Shown: positions 9,061 through 17,963, counted from the first letter of the stretch. The stretch: DNA of 64,000 bases from Kordia periserrulae (GCF_003054265.1 NZ_QBKT01000002.1:1-64000); one strand, 5' to 3'. The notes: generated from the sequence alone by a model not told the origin. Numbers and translations are program-made.

Positions 9061-9930
9061 ATGAAAGTAAAACAGCTTTTCTTAGTAGTACTATTGTTGT
9101 GTATGAGTCAAAACATAGTTGCACAATACAACCTTTCCAGCCAGCAACAATATATGATCAACGAATGGCGCGATGCGTATGGCGGAAAAATCTACTATGC
9201 TTACAATTATCCAAAAGCATACAACATCTACAAGCAATTAAAGCGATATACAGGCATGGATTATCCTATTATTTTCAGTCAAACCTTTCAATGGGGACAA
9301 GCCCATAGAGGCGGATTGATTATTTTAGATTACTCTACCATCAATAAAAACAAACACATTTTAGCCTTTGTATTTGCCCACGAATGGGGACATCAAGCCT
9401 TGGGACATCAGGCTAATGTGTACAATCCTTATGGTTCTACTTGGAAAATCCGAACCTCTGCCACACAAACTGAAGACGAAGCAGATGTGTATGCTGGAAA
9501 GTTTTTAGCAACCTACAATTATGATATCAATACGGTATATAATTACTTGTATAATTTACCGAAAAACGACAATGACCATACGCATTCGTCAGGAAAACAA
9601 AGAGCGAAACTCGTACTTAGAGGCTATCGTTCAGTAAAAGGCAGTAGCACGAGTACTACGACTAGTCAAGCGCAATATAAATATGTAACGACTCCTTGCA
9701 ATCACGCAGCGCATCCTAATGGTGATTTGACCAATTGCACTCACCCCGCACATCCTAATGGCGATGTATATCAATGTCAGCATCGTTGCACTTATTATGG
9801 CAGAATTGTACCGTGCCATCCCAATGGTGATTTGTACAAATGCACACACAGAGCGCATCCAAACGGCGATGTACAACGCTGTGTTCATAGATTACACCCA
9901 AATGGACATACAAAGAAAGTACGAATATAG
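9061..9930 (+). CDS. Secreted HExxH metalloprotease-like protein with Cys/His (HPNGD) repeats
   Basis: A 289-residue protein with a signal peptide ending at about NIVAQ. The central domain has a zincin motif HEWGHQALGH near residue 107 and an acidic TEDEADVYAGKF segment downstream, like the third ligand of M48-type peptidases. From about residue 210 the tail consists of six 13-residue units on the plan C-x-H-x-x-H-P-N-G-D; units three and four are degenerate. The tail is dense in potential metal ligands. Its function is unknown. The peptidase assignment rests on the motif only. Confidence 0.75.
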   Translation: MKVKQLFLVVLLLCMSQNIVAQYNLSSQQQYMINEWRDAYGGKIYYAYNYPKAYNIYKQLKRYTGMDYPIIFSQTFQWGQAHRGGLIILDYSTINKNKHILAFVFAHEWGHQALGHQANVYNPYGSTWKIRTSATQTEDEADVYAGKFLATYNYDINTVYNYLYNLPKNDNDHTHSSGKQRAKLVLRGYRSVKGSSTSTTTSQAQYKYVTTPCNHAAHPNGDLTNCTHPAHPNGDVYQCQHRCTYYGRIVPCHPNGDLYKCTHRAHPNGDVQRCVHRLHPNGHTKKVRI

Positions 9931-10037
9931 TGTTGGTTTTTTAAATGAAGTTGATTGGTTTATAAATTTACGAGTTTAGTTTGGGAATAACTAACAACAA
10001 AAGACAAAGAACAAACCACAAAAAACAACCAAATCAC

Positions 10038-10045
10038 TACCTTTG
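10038..10045 (+). promoter_or_regulatory. Promoter -7 box (TACCTTTG) of the THUMP methyltransferase gene
   Basis: A perfect TAnnTTTG match 20 bases before the start codon; no clear TTG element lies upstream in the A/C-rich sequence. Confidence 0.5.
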
Positions 10046-10065
10046 TACCAAGAATAGAAAACTCC

Positions 10066-11229
10066 ATGGAACAGAATTTTAAAATGGTTGCCAAAACCTT
10101 GCACGGTTTTGAAGATTTATTAGAGGACGAACTAAAACGACTGGGCGCGCAAGACATCCGAAAAGGAACGCGCAACGTTAGTTTTAGAGGCGATAAAGGC
10201 TTTATGTACAAAGCCAATTTATGTCTACGAACGGCTATTAAAATTCTAAAACCTATTCAATATTTTAAAATTCGTAATGAGAAAGACTTGTACGACCAAG
10301 TGTATAAGATGCATTGGGACAAGTATTTAACGCACAGCGATACCTTCGCGATTGATGCAACCGTAGCTTCGGAACAGTTTACGCATTCACAATTTATTGC
10401 TTTAAAAACGAAAGATGCTATTGCCGATAAGTTTCGAAATACCGAAGGCAAACGCCCTAATGTAGATTTAAAATTTCCAACCTTGCGAATTCACGTGCAT
10501 ATTCAAAACAATGATTGTACGATTTCGTTAGACAGTTCGGGCGGTTCGTTGCACAAACGTGGTTACAAAACGGCAACCAATATTGCGCCGATTAATGAAG
10601 TATTGGCGGCAGGTTTGGTAATGCTATCGGGTTGGGACGGACAATGTGATTTGCTCGACCCTATGTGTGGAAGTGGAACAATTGCTATTGAAGCGGCAAT
10701 GATTGCCTGTAATATTCCGCCAAACATCAACCGAACAGAATTTGGTTTTGAAAAATGGCAAGATTGGGATGTGGATTTATTCGAAAAAATTGAAGAATCC
10801 TGTTTAAATAAAATCCGAGAGTTTCACCACAATATTTACGGCTACGACAAAGCGCCTTCGGCAGTTCAAAAAGCAAAAGACAATGTGAAAAACGCCAATT
10901 TGAGTGATTACATACAAATTCGTCGCGCGGATTTCTTCGAAACCCAAAAAGAAGGCGACGAGAAGTTGCACATATTGTTCAATCCGCCGTATGGAGAACG
11001 TTTGCATATTGAAATGGAACAATTTTATGCGGACATCGGCAATACGTTGAAACAAGGCTATCTAAATACGAATGCATGGTTTATCACGTCTAACTTAGAA
11101 GCGTTGAAATTTGTAGGTTTGCGACCATCGCGAAAAATAAAAGTATTCAATGGAAAGCTAGAATCACGTTTGGTAAAGTATGAAATGTATGCAGGAAGTA
11201 AAAAAGCAAAATATCAAGATACTAACTAA
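10066..11229 (+). CDS. THUMP-domain 23S rRNA guanine methyltransferase (RlmL-like)
   Basis: A 387-residue RNA methyltransferase. The N-terminal half is a THUMP RNA-binding domain (MVAKTLHGFEDLLEDEL, then FRNTEGKRPNVDLKFP and the strand pair IHVHIQNNDCTISLDSSG). The catalytic half has motif I DPMCGSGTIAIEAAM and motif IV NPPYGERL, the NPPY signature of base N-methylation. It matches the RlmL N2-guanine methyltransferase part without the fused RlmK domain of enterics. A small membrane protein follows 12 bases downstream. Confidence 0.88.
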   Translation: MEQNFKMVAKTLHGFEDLLEDELKRLGAQDIRKGTRNVSFRGDKGFMYKANLCLRTAIKILKPIQYFKIRNEKDLYDQVYKMHWDKYLTHSDTFAIDATVASEQFTHSQFIALKTKDAIADKFRNTEGKRPNVDLKFPTLRIHVHIQNNDCTISLDSSGGSLHKRGYKTATNIAPINEVLAAGLVMLSGWDGQCDLLDPMCGSGTIAIEAAMIACNIPPNINRTEFGFEKWQDWDVDLFEKIEESCLNKIREFHHNIYGYDKAPSAVQKAKDNVKNANLSDYIQIRRADFFETQKEGDEKLHILFNPPYGERLHIEMEQFYADIGNTLKQGYLNTNAWFITSNLEALKFVGLRPSRKIKVFNGKLESRLVKYEMYAGSKKAKYQDTN

Positions 11230-11241
11230 AACTTAGAAGAA

Positions 11242-11475
11242 ATGTCACTCAAAACAAAATCAATCCTCTATAACTTTATATGTTTTGTATCGCTTTTTTT
11301 AGTGTTACGTTATTTAATTTTAGGCTATATCATCAAGACAGATGGCTTGTGGTTGGCAGTCATTTCGGCTGTTATTGCTAGTATTTTTGCACCAAAATTC
11401 TTTGTGGTACAAGACAAAGGAGAAGAAAAACTAATTATGAAAACGATTTTTAGTAAGGATATTAAGGAGTTGTAA
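11242..11475 (+). CDS. Small membrane protein, unknown
   Basis: A 77-residue protein with two hydrophobic helices (about residues 10-30 and 36-55) and a basic tail. It starts 12 bases after the methyltransferase stop and so is probably co-transcribed. It ends 4 bases short of the toxin remnant on the other strand. No family recognised. Confidence 0.6.
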   Translation: MSLKTKSILYNFICFVSLFLVLRYLILGYIIKTDGLWLAVISAVIASIFAPKFFVVQDKGEEKLIMKTIFSKDIKEL

Positions 11476-11478
11476 TGT

Positions 11479-11808
11479 TTAGTTCGTTTTAGAAGTATTT
11501 CTTGAAATTTTTGGAGGATTTTGTCTAGTATCAAAAACGTCAACGATTTCAATCCAGTTTTTTTCTTTATTAAACCAATAAATAATTTTGTAGTTTTTGA
11601 AGATTAGATACCTAAAATGTTGAACTCTATCCTTCAATAAATCTTCAGTTTGTCCAATTTCAGTATGATTTGCAAGTTTTAAAGATTCACTAAAAATTCC
11701 ATCAACTAGCTTCTTTGCAATTTTATAACCAGCTTTTTCTCAATAATAGTCAAAGATTTTTTGAAGTTCTTGTTTGGAAAAATTGGTCCAGTAAACAGTT
11801 ATTTCCAC
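11479..11808 (-). pseudogene. RelE/ParE-family toxin with an in-frame stop codon
   Basis: Reading from a GTG at 11808 gives a ParE/RelE-like protein of 109 codons: it starts EITVYWTNFSKQELQKIFDYY, then meets TGA at 11740-11742 (codon 23), and continues in the same frame with EKAGYKIAKKLVDGI, HFRYLIFKNYKIIYWF and IEIVDVFDTRQNP, all typical of the fold. No frameshift is needed, so a single base change is enough to explain the break. The reading frame overlaps the end of the antitoxin gene, as in intact loci. The toxin is probably dead unless the stop is read through or is a sequencing error. Confidence 0.75.
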
Positions 11809-12041
11809 GAATCAATGATAGATTTTAAATCACTACTTTCTGTTAAATTACCATTTTCAGAATCTTTCATTGAAGTGTCAATTCTTTCATTAAATTCTTC
11901 AACGGACATAGGAGTAAAATCTTCACTATCAGAGTATTCATAACTAATCTCAAGGATGTCTTCTAACTGAGCAATGACTTCCTCACTTTGAACTTTTAAA
12001 AATTCTTGTAAAAACTTAATTTTCCTAGTTTGTATATCCAT
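11799..12041 (-). CDS. Antitoxin of a ParE/RelE-type toxin-antitoxin pair
   Basis: An 80-residue acidic protein with an N-terminal helix (IKFLQEFLKVQSEEVIAQLEDIL) and a flexible acidic C-terminus (MSVEEFNERIDTSMKDS), the usual shape of antitoxins that neutralise ParE-like toxins. The toxin reading frame starts inside its last codons. A TACATTTG box lies 17 bases upstream. The partner toxin carries an in-frame stop. Confidence 0.7.
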   Translation of the reverse strand: MDIQTRKIKFLQEFLKVQSEEVIAQLEDILEISYEYSDSEDFTPMSVEEFNERIDTSMKDSENGNLTESSDLKSIIDSWK

Positions 12042-12057
12042 TTTTGAATACTTTACT

Positions 12058-12065
12058 CAAATGTA
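12058..12065 (-). promoter_or_regulatory. Promoter -7 box (TACATTTG) of the toxin-antitoxin locus
   Basis: A perfect TAnnTTTG match on the minus strand, 16 bases before the antitoxin ATG. Confidence 0.5.
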
Positions 12066-12084
12066 CGGAATTTAAATATATATT

Positions 12085-12840
12085 TTATTCTTCGTCTTTC
12101 TTCGCTTTTTTCCGCTTCGCCTTTTTATAAATAGGAATGGAATAGCTAATGGTATAATTAAAACCTGCGCCGACGTTATTATCAGTCGTAACTTTGTTAA
12201 ATCCTGGAATGAATAAATTTTGAAAGTTTCCTGGTTCTTTGGTCGTTAGCAAACGATTCAATCGCACAGTGAATCCCATATACACATTGTCAAAAGTTTC
12301 TACTTTAATTCCTGCTATGACTTCAATCCAATGACCGTTTAAACTTGAAAATTCAGTGCCAGGTTCTTGTGTTAAAATACTTTCACCTTCCGTATGCTGA
12401 TTGGTTTGATAAATTTTATAACTGTTCAAAGTTTGTTTGTGCGTGCTATATCCATAACGCATTCCAACAATAATAGCGTTTTGCATTCCAAACCAGTTTT
12501 CGTAGGCATTAAAATCAAATCCTAATTTGACAAAACTTCCTTCTGTGGTAAAATTGAGCTGTGTTTCGTCTACGGTTTTCTTTTCGTTTCCAAACTCTGT
12601 TGCGATGTAAAACTTCTCCGTTAAGCGGAAATCTGCCGCAATTTCAAAACCTTGATAATCGTTCTCCAACGCCATTCGAATTGGTTTGCTGAGGTCAATA
12701 CCAACGCGTAATGGAAATGTTTGCATTGTTGGAAGTGTATCATTTGCAGTCAACGTTTCCGTATTTTGAGCAAAACTTCCACTACAAATTAAAATAGCGA
12801 AAAGACTAGTGATATATTTTAACATGTGTAACGGTTTCAT
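12085..12840 (-). CDS. DUF6048 family outer-membrane-like protein
   Basis: About 251 residues with a signal peptide (cut after SGSFAQ) and alternating amphipathic strands ending in a basic KKAKRKKAKKDEE tail. The sequence and its position beside a DUF6452 gene and rlmD match DUF6048, a Bacteroidota family of predicted beta-barrel proteins. I chose the ATG at 12840, since the longer reading from 12903 lies entirely within the preceding gene and would bury the signal peptide; an ATG at 12825 is equally possible. It overlaps the DUF6452 gene by about 35 bases. Confidence 0.75.
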   Translation of the reverse strand: MKPLHMLKYITSLFAILICSGSFAQNTETLTANDTLPTMQTFPLRVGIDLSKPIRMALENDYQGFEIAADFRLTEKFYIATEFGNEKKTVDETQLNFTTEGSFVKLGFDFNAYENWFGMQNAIIVGMRYGYSTHKQTLNSYKIYQTNQHTEGESILTQEPGTEFSSLNGHWIEVIAGIKVETFDNVYMGFTVRLNRLLTTKEPGNFQNLFIPGFNKVTTDNNVGAGFNYTISYSIPIYKKAKRKKAKKDEE

Positions 12841-13387
12841 TTTGAACAATAGTTTCTGCAATTCGAATTCCCAAACTTGGATCAATCCAGTTATCACCAT
12901 CAAAAGTTACATCAGCACCATCAAATCCACTGAGTTCGAAATTGGTAACATATCCGCAGGCGCGGGAAAGAAAAATTTCTTCGCGGGAATAATTAAACGT
13001 AATAATATCCTCATTCCCGAGCTGAATTCCATCATCATCCAACGCATAATCTTTAATAAAACGATATTCAGTAACATCTTCCATGGTACGAAGTGGAATA
13101 GAAACGGTATTTACTGCTTGCGGAGTTCCCTGAATCGGATCGACAATCACTTCAACACCATTGATAACTTCCGTATTCGGATCTACAGCTTCTACCCACA
13201 AATCGGACGTGTTTTTCAATACATCTTCGCCCGTAGCATTAAAAACTTCAGCATCAAAAAACTCAATCACCAACAAAGGCGTCGTAATCGTTCCTTCCAC
13301 ACAAATATCATCTTTCTCGCATGAAAACGACAAAAATATGAGCGTCATGAGCATTCCAAGAATTCCTATAAAGGATAATTTTTTCAT
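12806..13387 (-). CDS. DUF6452 family lipoprotein
   Basis: A 193-residue lipoprotein (signal peptide to LSFSCEKDD, Cys at about 23). It belongs with DUF6452, found between rlmD and DUF6048 genes in flavobacteria. Conserved Cys residues appear in DICVEG and SRACGYV. It lies 18 bases after rlmD and overlaps the DUF6048 gene, so all three are probably one transcript. Function unknown. Confidence 0.75.
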   Translation of the reverse strand: MKKLSFIGILGMLMTLIFLSFSCEKDDICVEGTITTPLLVIEFFDAEVFNATGEDVLKNTSDLWVEAVDPNTEVINGVEVIVDPIQGTPQAVNTVSIPLRTMEDVTEYRFIKDYALDDDGIQLGNEDIITFNYSREEIFLSRACGYVTNFELSGFDGADVTFDGDNWIDPSLGIRIAETIVQNETVTHVKIYH

Positions 13388-13405
13388 CTATTTTTTACTT
13401 CTTCG

Positions 13406-14818
13406 TTAACTTCTCTTTTCCAAAAGTACTACATTTTCAATATGATGCGTTTGCGGAAACATATCTACGGCTTGTACTTTGGTTACTTTGTACATGGCGT
13501 CCATCAGCGCCAAATCGCGCGCTTGTGTTGCGCTGTTGCAACTTACATATACCACTTTTTTTGGAGCGATGTTTAAAATTTGTTGTACGACATCGGCATG
13601 CATGCCATCACGCGGCGGATCGGTAATAATAACATCGGGTATTCCGTGCGTATTGATAAAATCAGCATTAAACACCTTTTTCATATCGCCAACAAAAAAC
13701 TCGGTATTTGTGATATTGTTGAATGTTGCATTTTCCTTCGCAGCTTCAATTGCTTCTGGAACCGATTCTACACCAATCACTTTTTTCGCTTTTTTGGAAA
13801 CAAATTGCGCAATGGTTCCTGTGCCTGTATATAAATCGTACACCAATTCGTCACCTGTCAATCCTGCAAAATCACGCGTGATTTTATACAATTCATACGC
13901 TTGTTCAGAATTGGTTTGGTAGAAGGATTTCGCGTTAATTTTAAACTGTAAACCTTCCATTTCCTCAAAAATATGGTCGCGTCCGTGATAACAAATCACT
14001 TCTTGATCGTAAATCGTATCATTGCCTTTTCCGTTAATCACATACAACAACGCTGTAATTTCTGGAAAGGTGTCTTTGACGTAATTTAAAAGCAATTCGC
14101 GTTGTTCTTTGTTTTCTTTATAGAATTGTAGCAACACCATGACTTCACCTGTAGAAGCCGTACGAATCATCAACGTGCGCAACAATCCTGTTTGATTTCG
14201 CGTATTAAAAAAAGGCAGATTATTTTCGGTAGCAAACTCTTTAATCGCATTGCGAATGGCGTTGGAAGGATCGGCTTGTAAGTGACATTTGTTAAGATCT
14301 AAAATCTTGTCCCACATGCCTGGAATATGGAATCCGAGTGCATTTCTATTGCCCAAATCTTCTTGTGAATCAACTTCTTCCTGTGTCAACCAGCGACTGT
14401 CAGAAAATGAAAACTCCATTTTATTGCGGTAAAAATATTCATTGGCGCTTCCCAAAATCGGCGTCAATTCAGGCAATTCCACTTTCCCGATGCGTGTCAA
14501 ATTATTCAACACTTCTTTCTGCTTATAAAACAATTGATGTTCGTACGCCATGTGTTGCCATTTGCAACCGCCACACGTGCCAAAATGTTCGCAAACAGGC
14601 TCGGTACGCTTGTCAGAAAGCGAGTGAAACTTTACTGCTTTCCCTTCATAATACGCGCGTCGCTTCTTAAACGTTTGAATATCGACCACATCACCAGGAA
14701 CGGCATTTGGCAGAAAAATCACGGCGCCGTCTTCCGTTTTGGCAACCGTTTTTCCTTTCGTGGCAGTATCGACAACTGGCACTTGTTCAAACAATTTCTT
14801 ACGATTCTTTCTTCCCAT
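13406..14818 (-). CDS. rlmD: 23S rRNA (uracil-1939-C5)-methyltransferase RlmD
   Basis: A 470-residue RNA uracil C5-methyltransferase. The N-terminal TRAM domain runs to about residue 65, the [4Fe-4S] cysteines sit in CEHFGTCGGCKWQH with a fourth Cys further on, and the SAM domain shows VYDLYTGTGTIAQF, ITDPPRDG and the nucleophile in VYVSCNSATQARD. Size and motif order match RlmD/RumA. First gene of the rlmD-DUF6452-DUF6048 unit, with a TATTTTTG box just upstream. Confidence 0.93.
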   Translation of the reverse strand: MGRKNRKKLFEQVPVVDTATKGKTVAKTEDGAVIFLPNAVPGDVVDIQTFKKRRAYYEGKAVKFHSLSDKRTEPVCEHFGTCGGCKWQHMAYEHQLFYKQKEVLNNLTRIGKVELPELTPILGSANEYFYRNKMEFSFSDSRWLTQEEVDSQEDLGNRNALGFHIPGMWDKILDLNKCHLQADPSNAIRNAIKEFATENNLPFFNTRNQTGLLRTLMIRTASTGEVMVLLQFYKENKEQRELLLNYVKDTFPEITALLYVINGKGNDTIYDQEVICYHGRDHIFEEMEGLQFKINAKSFYQTNSEQAYELYKITRDFAGLTGDELVYDLYTGTGTIAQFVSKKAKKVIGVESVPEAIEAAKENATFNNITNTEFFVGDMKKVFNADFINTHGIPDVIITDPPRDGMHADVVQQILNIAPKKVVYVSCNSATQARDLALMDAMYKVTKVQAVDMFPQTHHIENVVLLEKRS

Positions 14819-14822
14819 GCGG

Positions 14823-14830
14823 CAAAAATA
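14823..14830 (-). promoter_or_regulatory. Promoter -7 box (TATTTTTG) of rlmD
   Basis: A perfect TAnnTTTG match only 5 bases before the rlmD ATG, which would give a leaderless or nearly leaderless transcript if used. No clear TTG element was seen. Confidence 0.4.
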
Positions 14831-14950
14831 ACAATAGCGATAAATATACAGCTAATTTAAAGGCGCAATATTTAAAAAAGTGTGAAAAGTTTCGATATTG
14901 TGATTTACTGCAACTACGGGAAACCGTAATATTTTAAACAGAGATTGTTC

Positions 14951-14958
14951 TAATTTTG
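14951..14958 (+). promoter_or_regulatory. Promoter -7 box (TAATTTTG) of the two-gene module
   Basis: TAATTTTG is a perfect TAnnTTTG match 27 bases before the start at 14985. Confidence 0.5.
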
Positions 14959-14984
14959 AGTAAATTTATTACGTAGAATAATTT

Positions 14985-15902
14985 ATGGCAGCAAAAAAAA
15001 TAATTAAAGTTAAGAGAGTAATTAATTATTATCAATTGGATTTTAAGTTTTTGGAAGAAAATAATTTTCAAAATCTCTTTGACACAATAACAAGTTTATC
15101 AAAAACTAGGGCAAAAATAAGATATCAAAGATTTGGTGATAAATTTGTATTTATTCAAGGTATTGAGAACAATGAAAAACTGCTCAAAGCGAAAATGAGA
15201 TGTGTAAGAAAAGATCTTTTGCCTGAGCTAATGAATACAACTACTGATGAAACAAAGGGCATAGATGCAAAAGAAGAAGAAGGATTAGTCGAAACTACTC
15301 ATTTCATCATTGATTACAGAAAGGATAAAATTATTTTAGGACTTGAGTATAATCATTACGGTTCAAAAATCACCGATATGGTAAATTATATTCAAAGAAT
15401 AGGTATATATAAGGGTATTTTAGAAAATGTTAGTTTTTCTCCTATAGTTAAAGATGATTTAGATAAACTAAAAAAAAGAATTAATCGTTTCTCCGAATTT
15501 ATAGTAAAAGTACATAAGGATAATGTACCTAAGATTAAAAAGCTTGATAATAAAATTTGGCAAGCTTTGGATGCTTCTATAGATAACTTTGATAGTGATT
15601 ATGCTACAATTATCTTGAAATTTAATTATAAACAAAGATCAGAAACACCGCAAATAGAAAATTCAGTTATTAATTTAATTAATGGATTCATTAAAAATAG
15701 AAAAGATAAGTATTTGTTTAATAAACTATCAATGAAGGTAGAGGATGAAGAAAAGAATAATTTATTAGAAAATTTTGATTTATTGATTGAAAAAGTAAAT
15801 AGTGTTATTAAAGTTGAAAGAAAACCTAAATATCGAACATTGGTTTCTACTGATATGTTTGAAAAAATGACAAGAGAGTTAGATGAGCTTAATTATAAAT
15901 AA
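14985..15902 (+). CDS. Unknown soluble protein, first gene of a two-gene module
   Basis: A 305-residue lysine-rich protein without signal or membrane segment. Predicted strands are followed by a helical middle (KDDLDKLKKRINRFSEFIVKV) and a helical end. The AT content and AAA/ATA/TTA codon use are clearly higher than in the flanking rlmD and aceB regions, which suggests acquisition. It overlaps the next gene by 20 bases. I do not recognise a family. A soluble protein coupled to a four-helix membrane protein is a layout seen in several anti-phage pairs such as Kiwa, but I see no motif that proves a link. Confidence 0.7.
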   Translation: MAAKKIIKVKRVINYYQLDFKFLEENNFQNLFDTITSLSKTRAKIRYQRFGDKFVFIQGIENNEKLLKAKMRCVRKDLLPELMNTTTDETKGIDAKEEEGLVETTHFIIDYRKDKIILGLEYNHYGSKITDMVNYIQRIGIYKGILENVSFSPIVKDDLDKLKKRINRFSEFIVKVHKDNVPKIKKLDNKIWQALDASIDNFDSDYATIILKFNYKQRSETPQIENSVINLINGFIKNRKDKYLFNKLSMKVEDEEKNNLLENFDLLIEKVNSVIKVERKPKYRTLVSTDMFEKMTRELDELNYK

Positions 15903-16392
15903 AATAAAAAAATATGTAGATAACTATCTTAGGTATGCTTTCATCATTGATGTTATTGTAATATGTATATTATGGTTTTTAAATTCTAATTTCTCAATAA
16001 TAGACTTTCAACAAAATGATAAAAAGACCAATTTAGATTTGATAAACAATATAATCGGCGCTTCTATATCTTTAGCGGGCTTTATTTTAGCTTCCTTAAC
16101 CATAATAGTAGCAATACGTTCTAATATAAAAAGTAAGTCTCCAGAACAAGCAGAAACCCCTTTAGAATTATTTTTTTCAGTAGGAACGTTTAAAACTATA
16201 GTTAAAGTATTTAGAATTGCGATTCTTGAATTAGTTATTTGTTTTGTTGTATCTTATGTAATTTGGATGATATCTAATAATTTATCGAACGGATTTATAT
16301 TTAACCTATTAGTGTCAATAATTTTTTTAATGTCAGTTAGTACAATAAGAAGTTTGTTTGTTCTCTTTTTGTTGATTGACGTAGGAGAATAG
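15883..16392 (+). CDS. Four-helix membrane protein, second gene of the module
   Basis: A 169-residue membrane protein with hydrophobic segments at about 17-36, 58-78, 108-131 and 138-162. The second helix has the Gly/Ala/Ser-rich run GASISLAGFILASLTIIVAI followed by a basic RSNIKSKS loop. Its start lies inside the last codons of the upstream gene, so the two are coupled. Base composition is as AT-rich as its partner. No family recognised. Confidence 0.68.
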   Translation: MSLIINKIKKYVDNYLRYAFIIDVIVICILWFLNSNFSIIDFQQNDKKTNLDLINNIIGASISLAGFILASLTIIVAIRSNIKSKSPEQAETPLELFFSVGTFKTIVKVFRIAILELVICFVVSYVIWMISNNLSNGFIFNLLVSIIFLMSVSTIRSLFVLFLLIDVGE

Positions 16393-16487
16393 TTTTTTAA
16401 AAACAAAATCCAGCATTCAACACTCAACATTTAAAGTTAAAAAAGCAAACACCCAAAACCTAAAACCCAACACCTAACAGCCAAAAA
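16393..16487. repeat. A/C-rich degenerate oligomer string
   Basis: A convergent intergenic region built of degenerate CAACAC/ACCCAAAACCTA words such as AACCCAACACCTAACA. Similar strings occur at 25455-25502, 30899-30920, 44470-44490 and 45694-45720. Confidence 0.5.
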
Positions 16488-17963
16488 TCACCCAAACTTC
16501 CCAACCAACTCCTGAACAACCGCCGCAGTTTTGGCATCACGTTGTTGCTTTTGTAAGACGATTGGCGCTGCTTTCCGAACTTCACAATCGGCAATGGAAC
16601 AACGCTCGCAGGTGACACCAACTTCTCTAGTTTTGATATTGGGATCTCCTAAAAAGGAAACCTTCTTTTGTAATTGCTTGTTGAGCAACAAACCAACACT
16701 AATGCTGCGGTATTGATTGTCTTTAAACGGATCTTTGGTAGCAGAAGAAAGCACTAAATACTGCATGTCGTCTTCTGGGTAATGTGAAATTTGTAAATCG
16801 AACACATGTGTTTCGTCACTTTTTGAAATCGTTTCCAAAACATTTAACGAAACCCAACGGCGACAATAATGTTCATTGGTTTCATTGGCGTGTGGCGAAT
16901 GTTGATGTGATAAATGCAACTCTTTGGTCAAATGAAATTTCTCAGAATTGGCTTTGTGTGTAAAGCGTAAAAAGAACAAATTCTGAATGTTAAAATCTTT
17001 TGGTAAAATATTGGTCAAACGTTGGTAAAATGATTCTGGGGAAGCATTAAAACGATGCATCAATTGTAAAAAAGCGTCTTTTTGAAAGGTTTCTTTCTCA
17101 AACAACACTTTCAATTGTGTGGTTAAAGTAGCGCGCGGAATCATCAAGGCACCCGCAAAATAGGAGGCGTAAAAATTATTCAAAACTTGGTCAAAATTAT
17201 CAAACTTTATCCAAGAAAAGGTGTATAATCTATCTTGAATGTCTAAAAAATGATACGCCAATTCTTTTGCGTAAATAAACGTGCGTTGCGCATCGTCAAT
17301 CTGATTGGCAAGCAACAAGGTTTTTGTTTTTGGTACAAAAATAGAGCGCAAATTTCCCAACTCTTGATGTTTGGTCAACTCTTCGCTATTAATGGTATAA
17401 CCAAACTCTTCTATCAAAATATCTTCCAATTCTTGGGAAGAAATCTTTTGTGTCAAATCCACTTGATAGGTTCGTGAAAACGCCAATACTTGCTGTTCCA
17501 AATCGTCAAAATAATTATTATTTGCCTCTTGAAATGAACGCACAGACGCCAAATAAAAACTCTCGCGACTAAAACTGTAATGCTGTGCAATTTCAATGAT
17601 GGTACTGATAAACGCGTTGACTTTTACAGGCGCATTGGCAACAATGTCAATCAGTGTACTTTCTTGAATACCAAACAATTCGAGTGGAATTTCTTTTAAT
17701 ATTTTAGATTGTAAAATCTCGCCGACAGGTGCTAAATTCTTATCTAATTTTAACGAAACCAACTGATCGTACGGAACTTCCAGCTTTTCAGCAAGAATTA
17801 CAATCTTATCCGTTTTCGGGAATTTCTTTCCTTTCTCAATTTCGTTCAAATACGATTTTGACAAACCTGTAAGTTTCGACAATCCGAACAGCGATAAGTT
17901 TTTCTCGGTACGAATCTGCTTCAACTTTAACCCAAAAATCAGCTTGATGTATTCTTCTTCCAT
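16488..17963 (-). CDS. XRE-family regulator of acetate/glyoxylate metabolism (RamB/ScfR type)
   Basis: A 491-residue regulator. Residues 5-65 are an XRE helix-turn-helix (LKQIRTEKNLSLFGLSKLTG, then KSYLNEIEKGKKFP). An IrrE-like middle (near AKELAYHFLDIQDRLYTFSW) is followed by the C-terminal short-chain fatty acyl regulator domain with Cys residues in VTCERCSIADC. This layout is that of RamB, which controls aceA and aceB in actinobacteria. Divergence from malate synthase fits the same role. The shared control region carries GCGAA sites. Autoregulation is likely, as its own TATATTTG box lies among them. Confidence 0.85.
   Translation of the reverse strand: MEEEYIKLIFGLKLKQIRTEKNLSLFGLSKLTGLSKSYLNEIEKGKKFPKTDKIVILAEKLEVPYDQLVSLKLDKNLAPVGEILQSKILKEIPLELFGIQESTLIDIVANAPVKVNAFISTIIEIAQHYSFSRESFYLASVRSFQEANNNYFDDLEQQVLAFSRTYQVDLTQKISSQELEDILIEEFGYTINSEELTKHQELGNLRSIFVPKTKTLLLANQIDDAQRTFIYAKELAYHFLDIQDRLYTFSWIKFDNFDQVLNNFYASYFAGALMIPRATLTTQLKVLFEKETFQKDAFLQLMHRFNASPESFYQRLTNILPKDFNIQNLFFLRFTHKANSEKFHLTKELHLSHQHSPHANETNEHYCRRWVSLNVLETISKSDETHVFDLQISHYPEDDMQYLVLSSATKDPFKDNQYRSISVGLLLNKQLQKKVSFLGDPNIKTREVGVTCERCSIADCEVRKAAPIVLQKQQRDAKTAAVVQELVGKFG

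Noticed and set aside
11325-11552. 75-codon minus-strand frame over the toxin region
   Set aside because: It is in another frame than the ParE/RelE homology and overlaps the membrane protein gene on the plus strand.
12806-13409. Plus-strand open frames opposite the DUF6452 gene
   Set aside because: They lie antisense to a gene with a lipoprotein signal and recognisable family; they show no family signal themselves.
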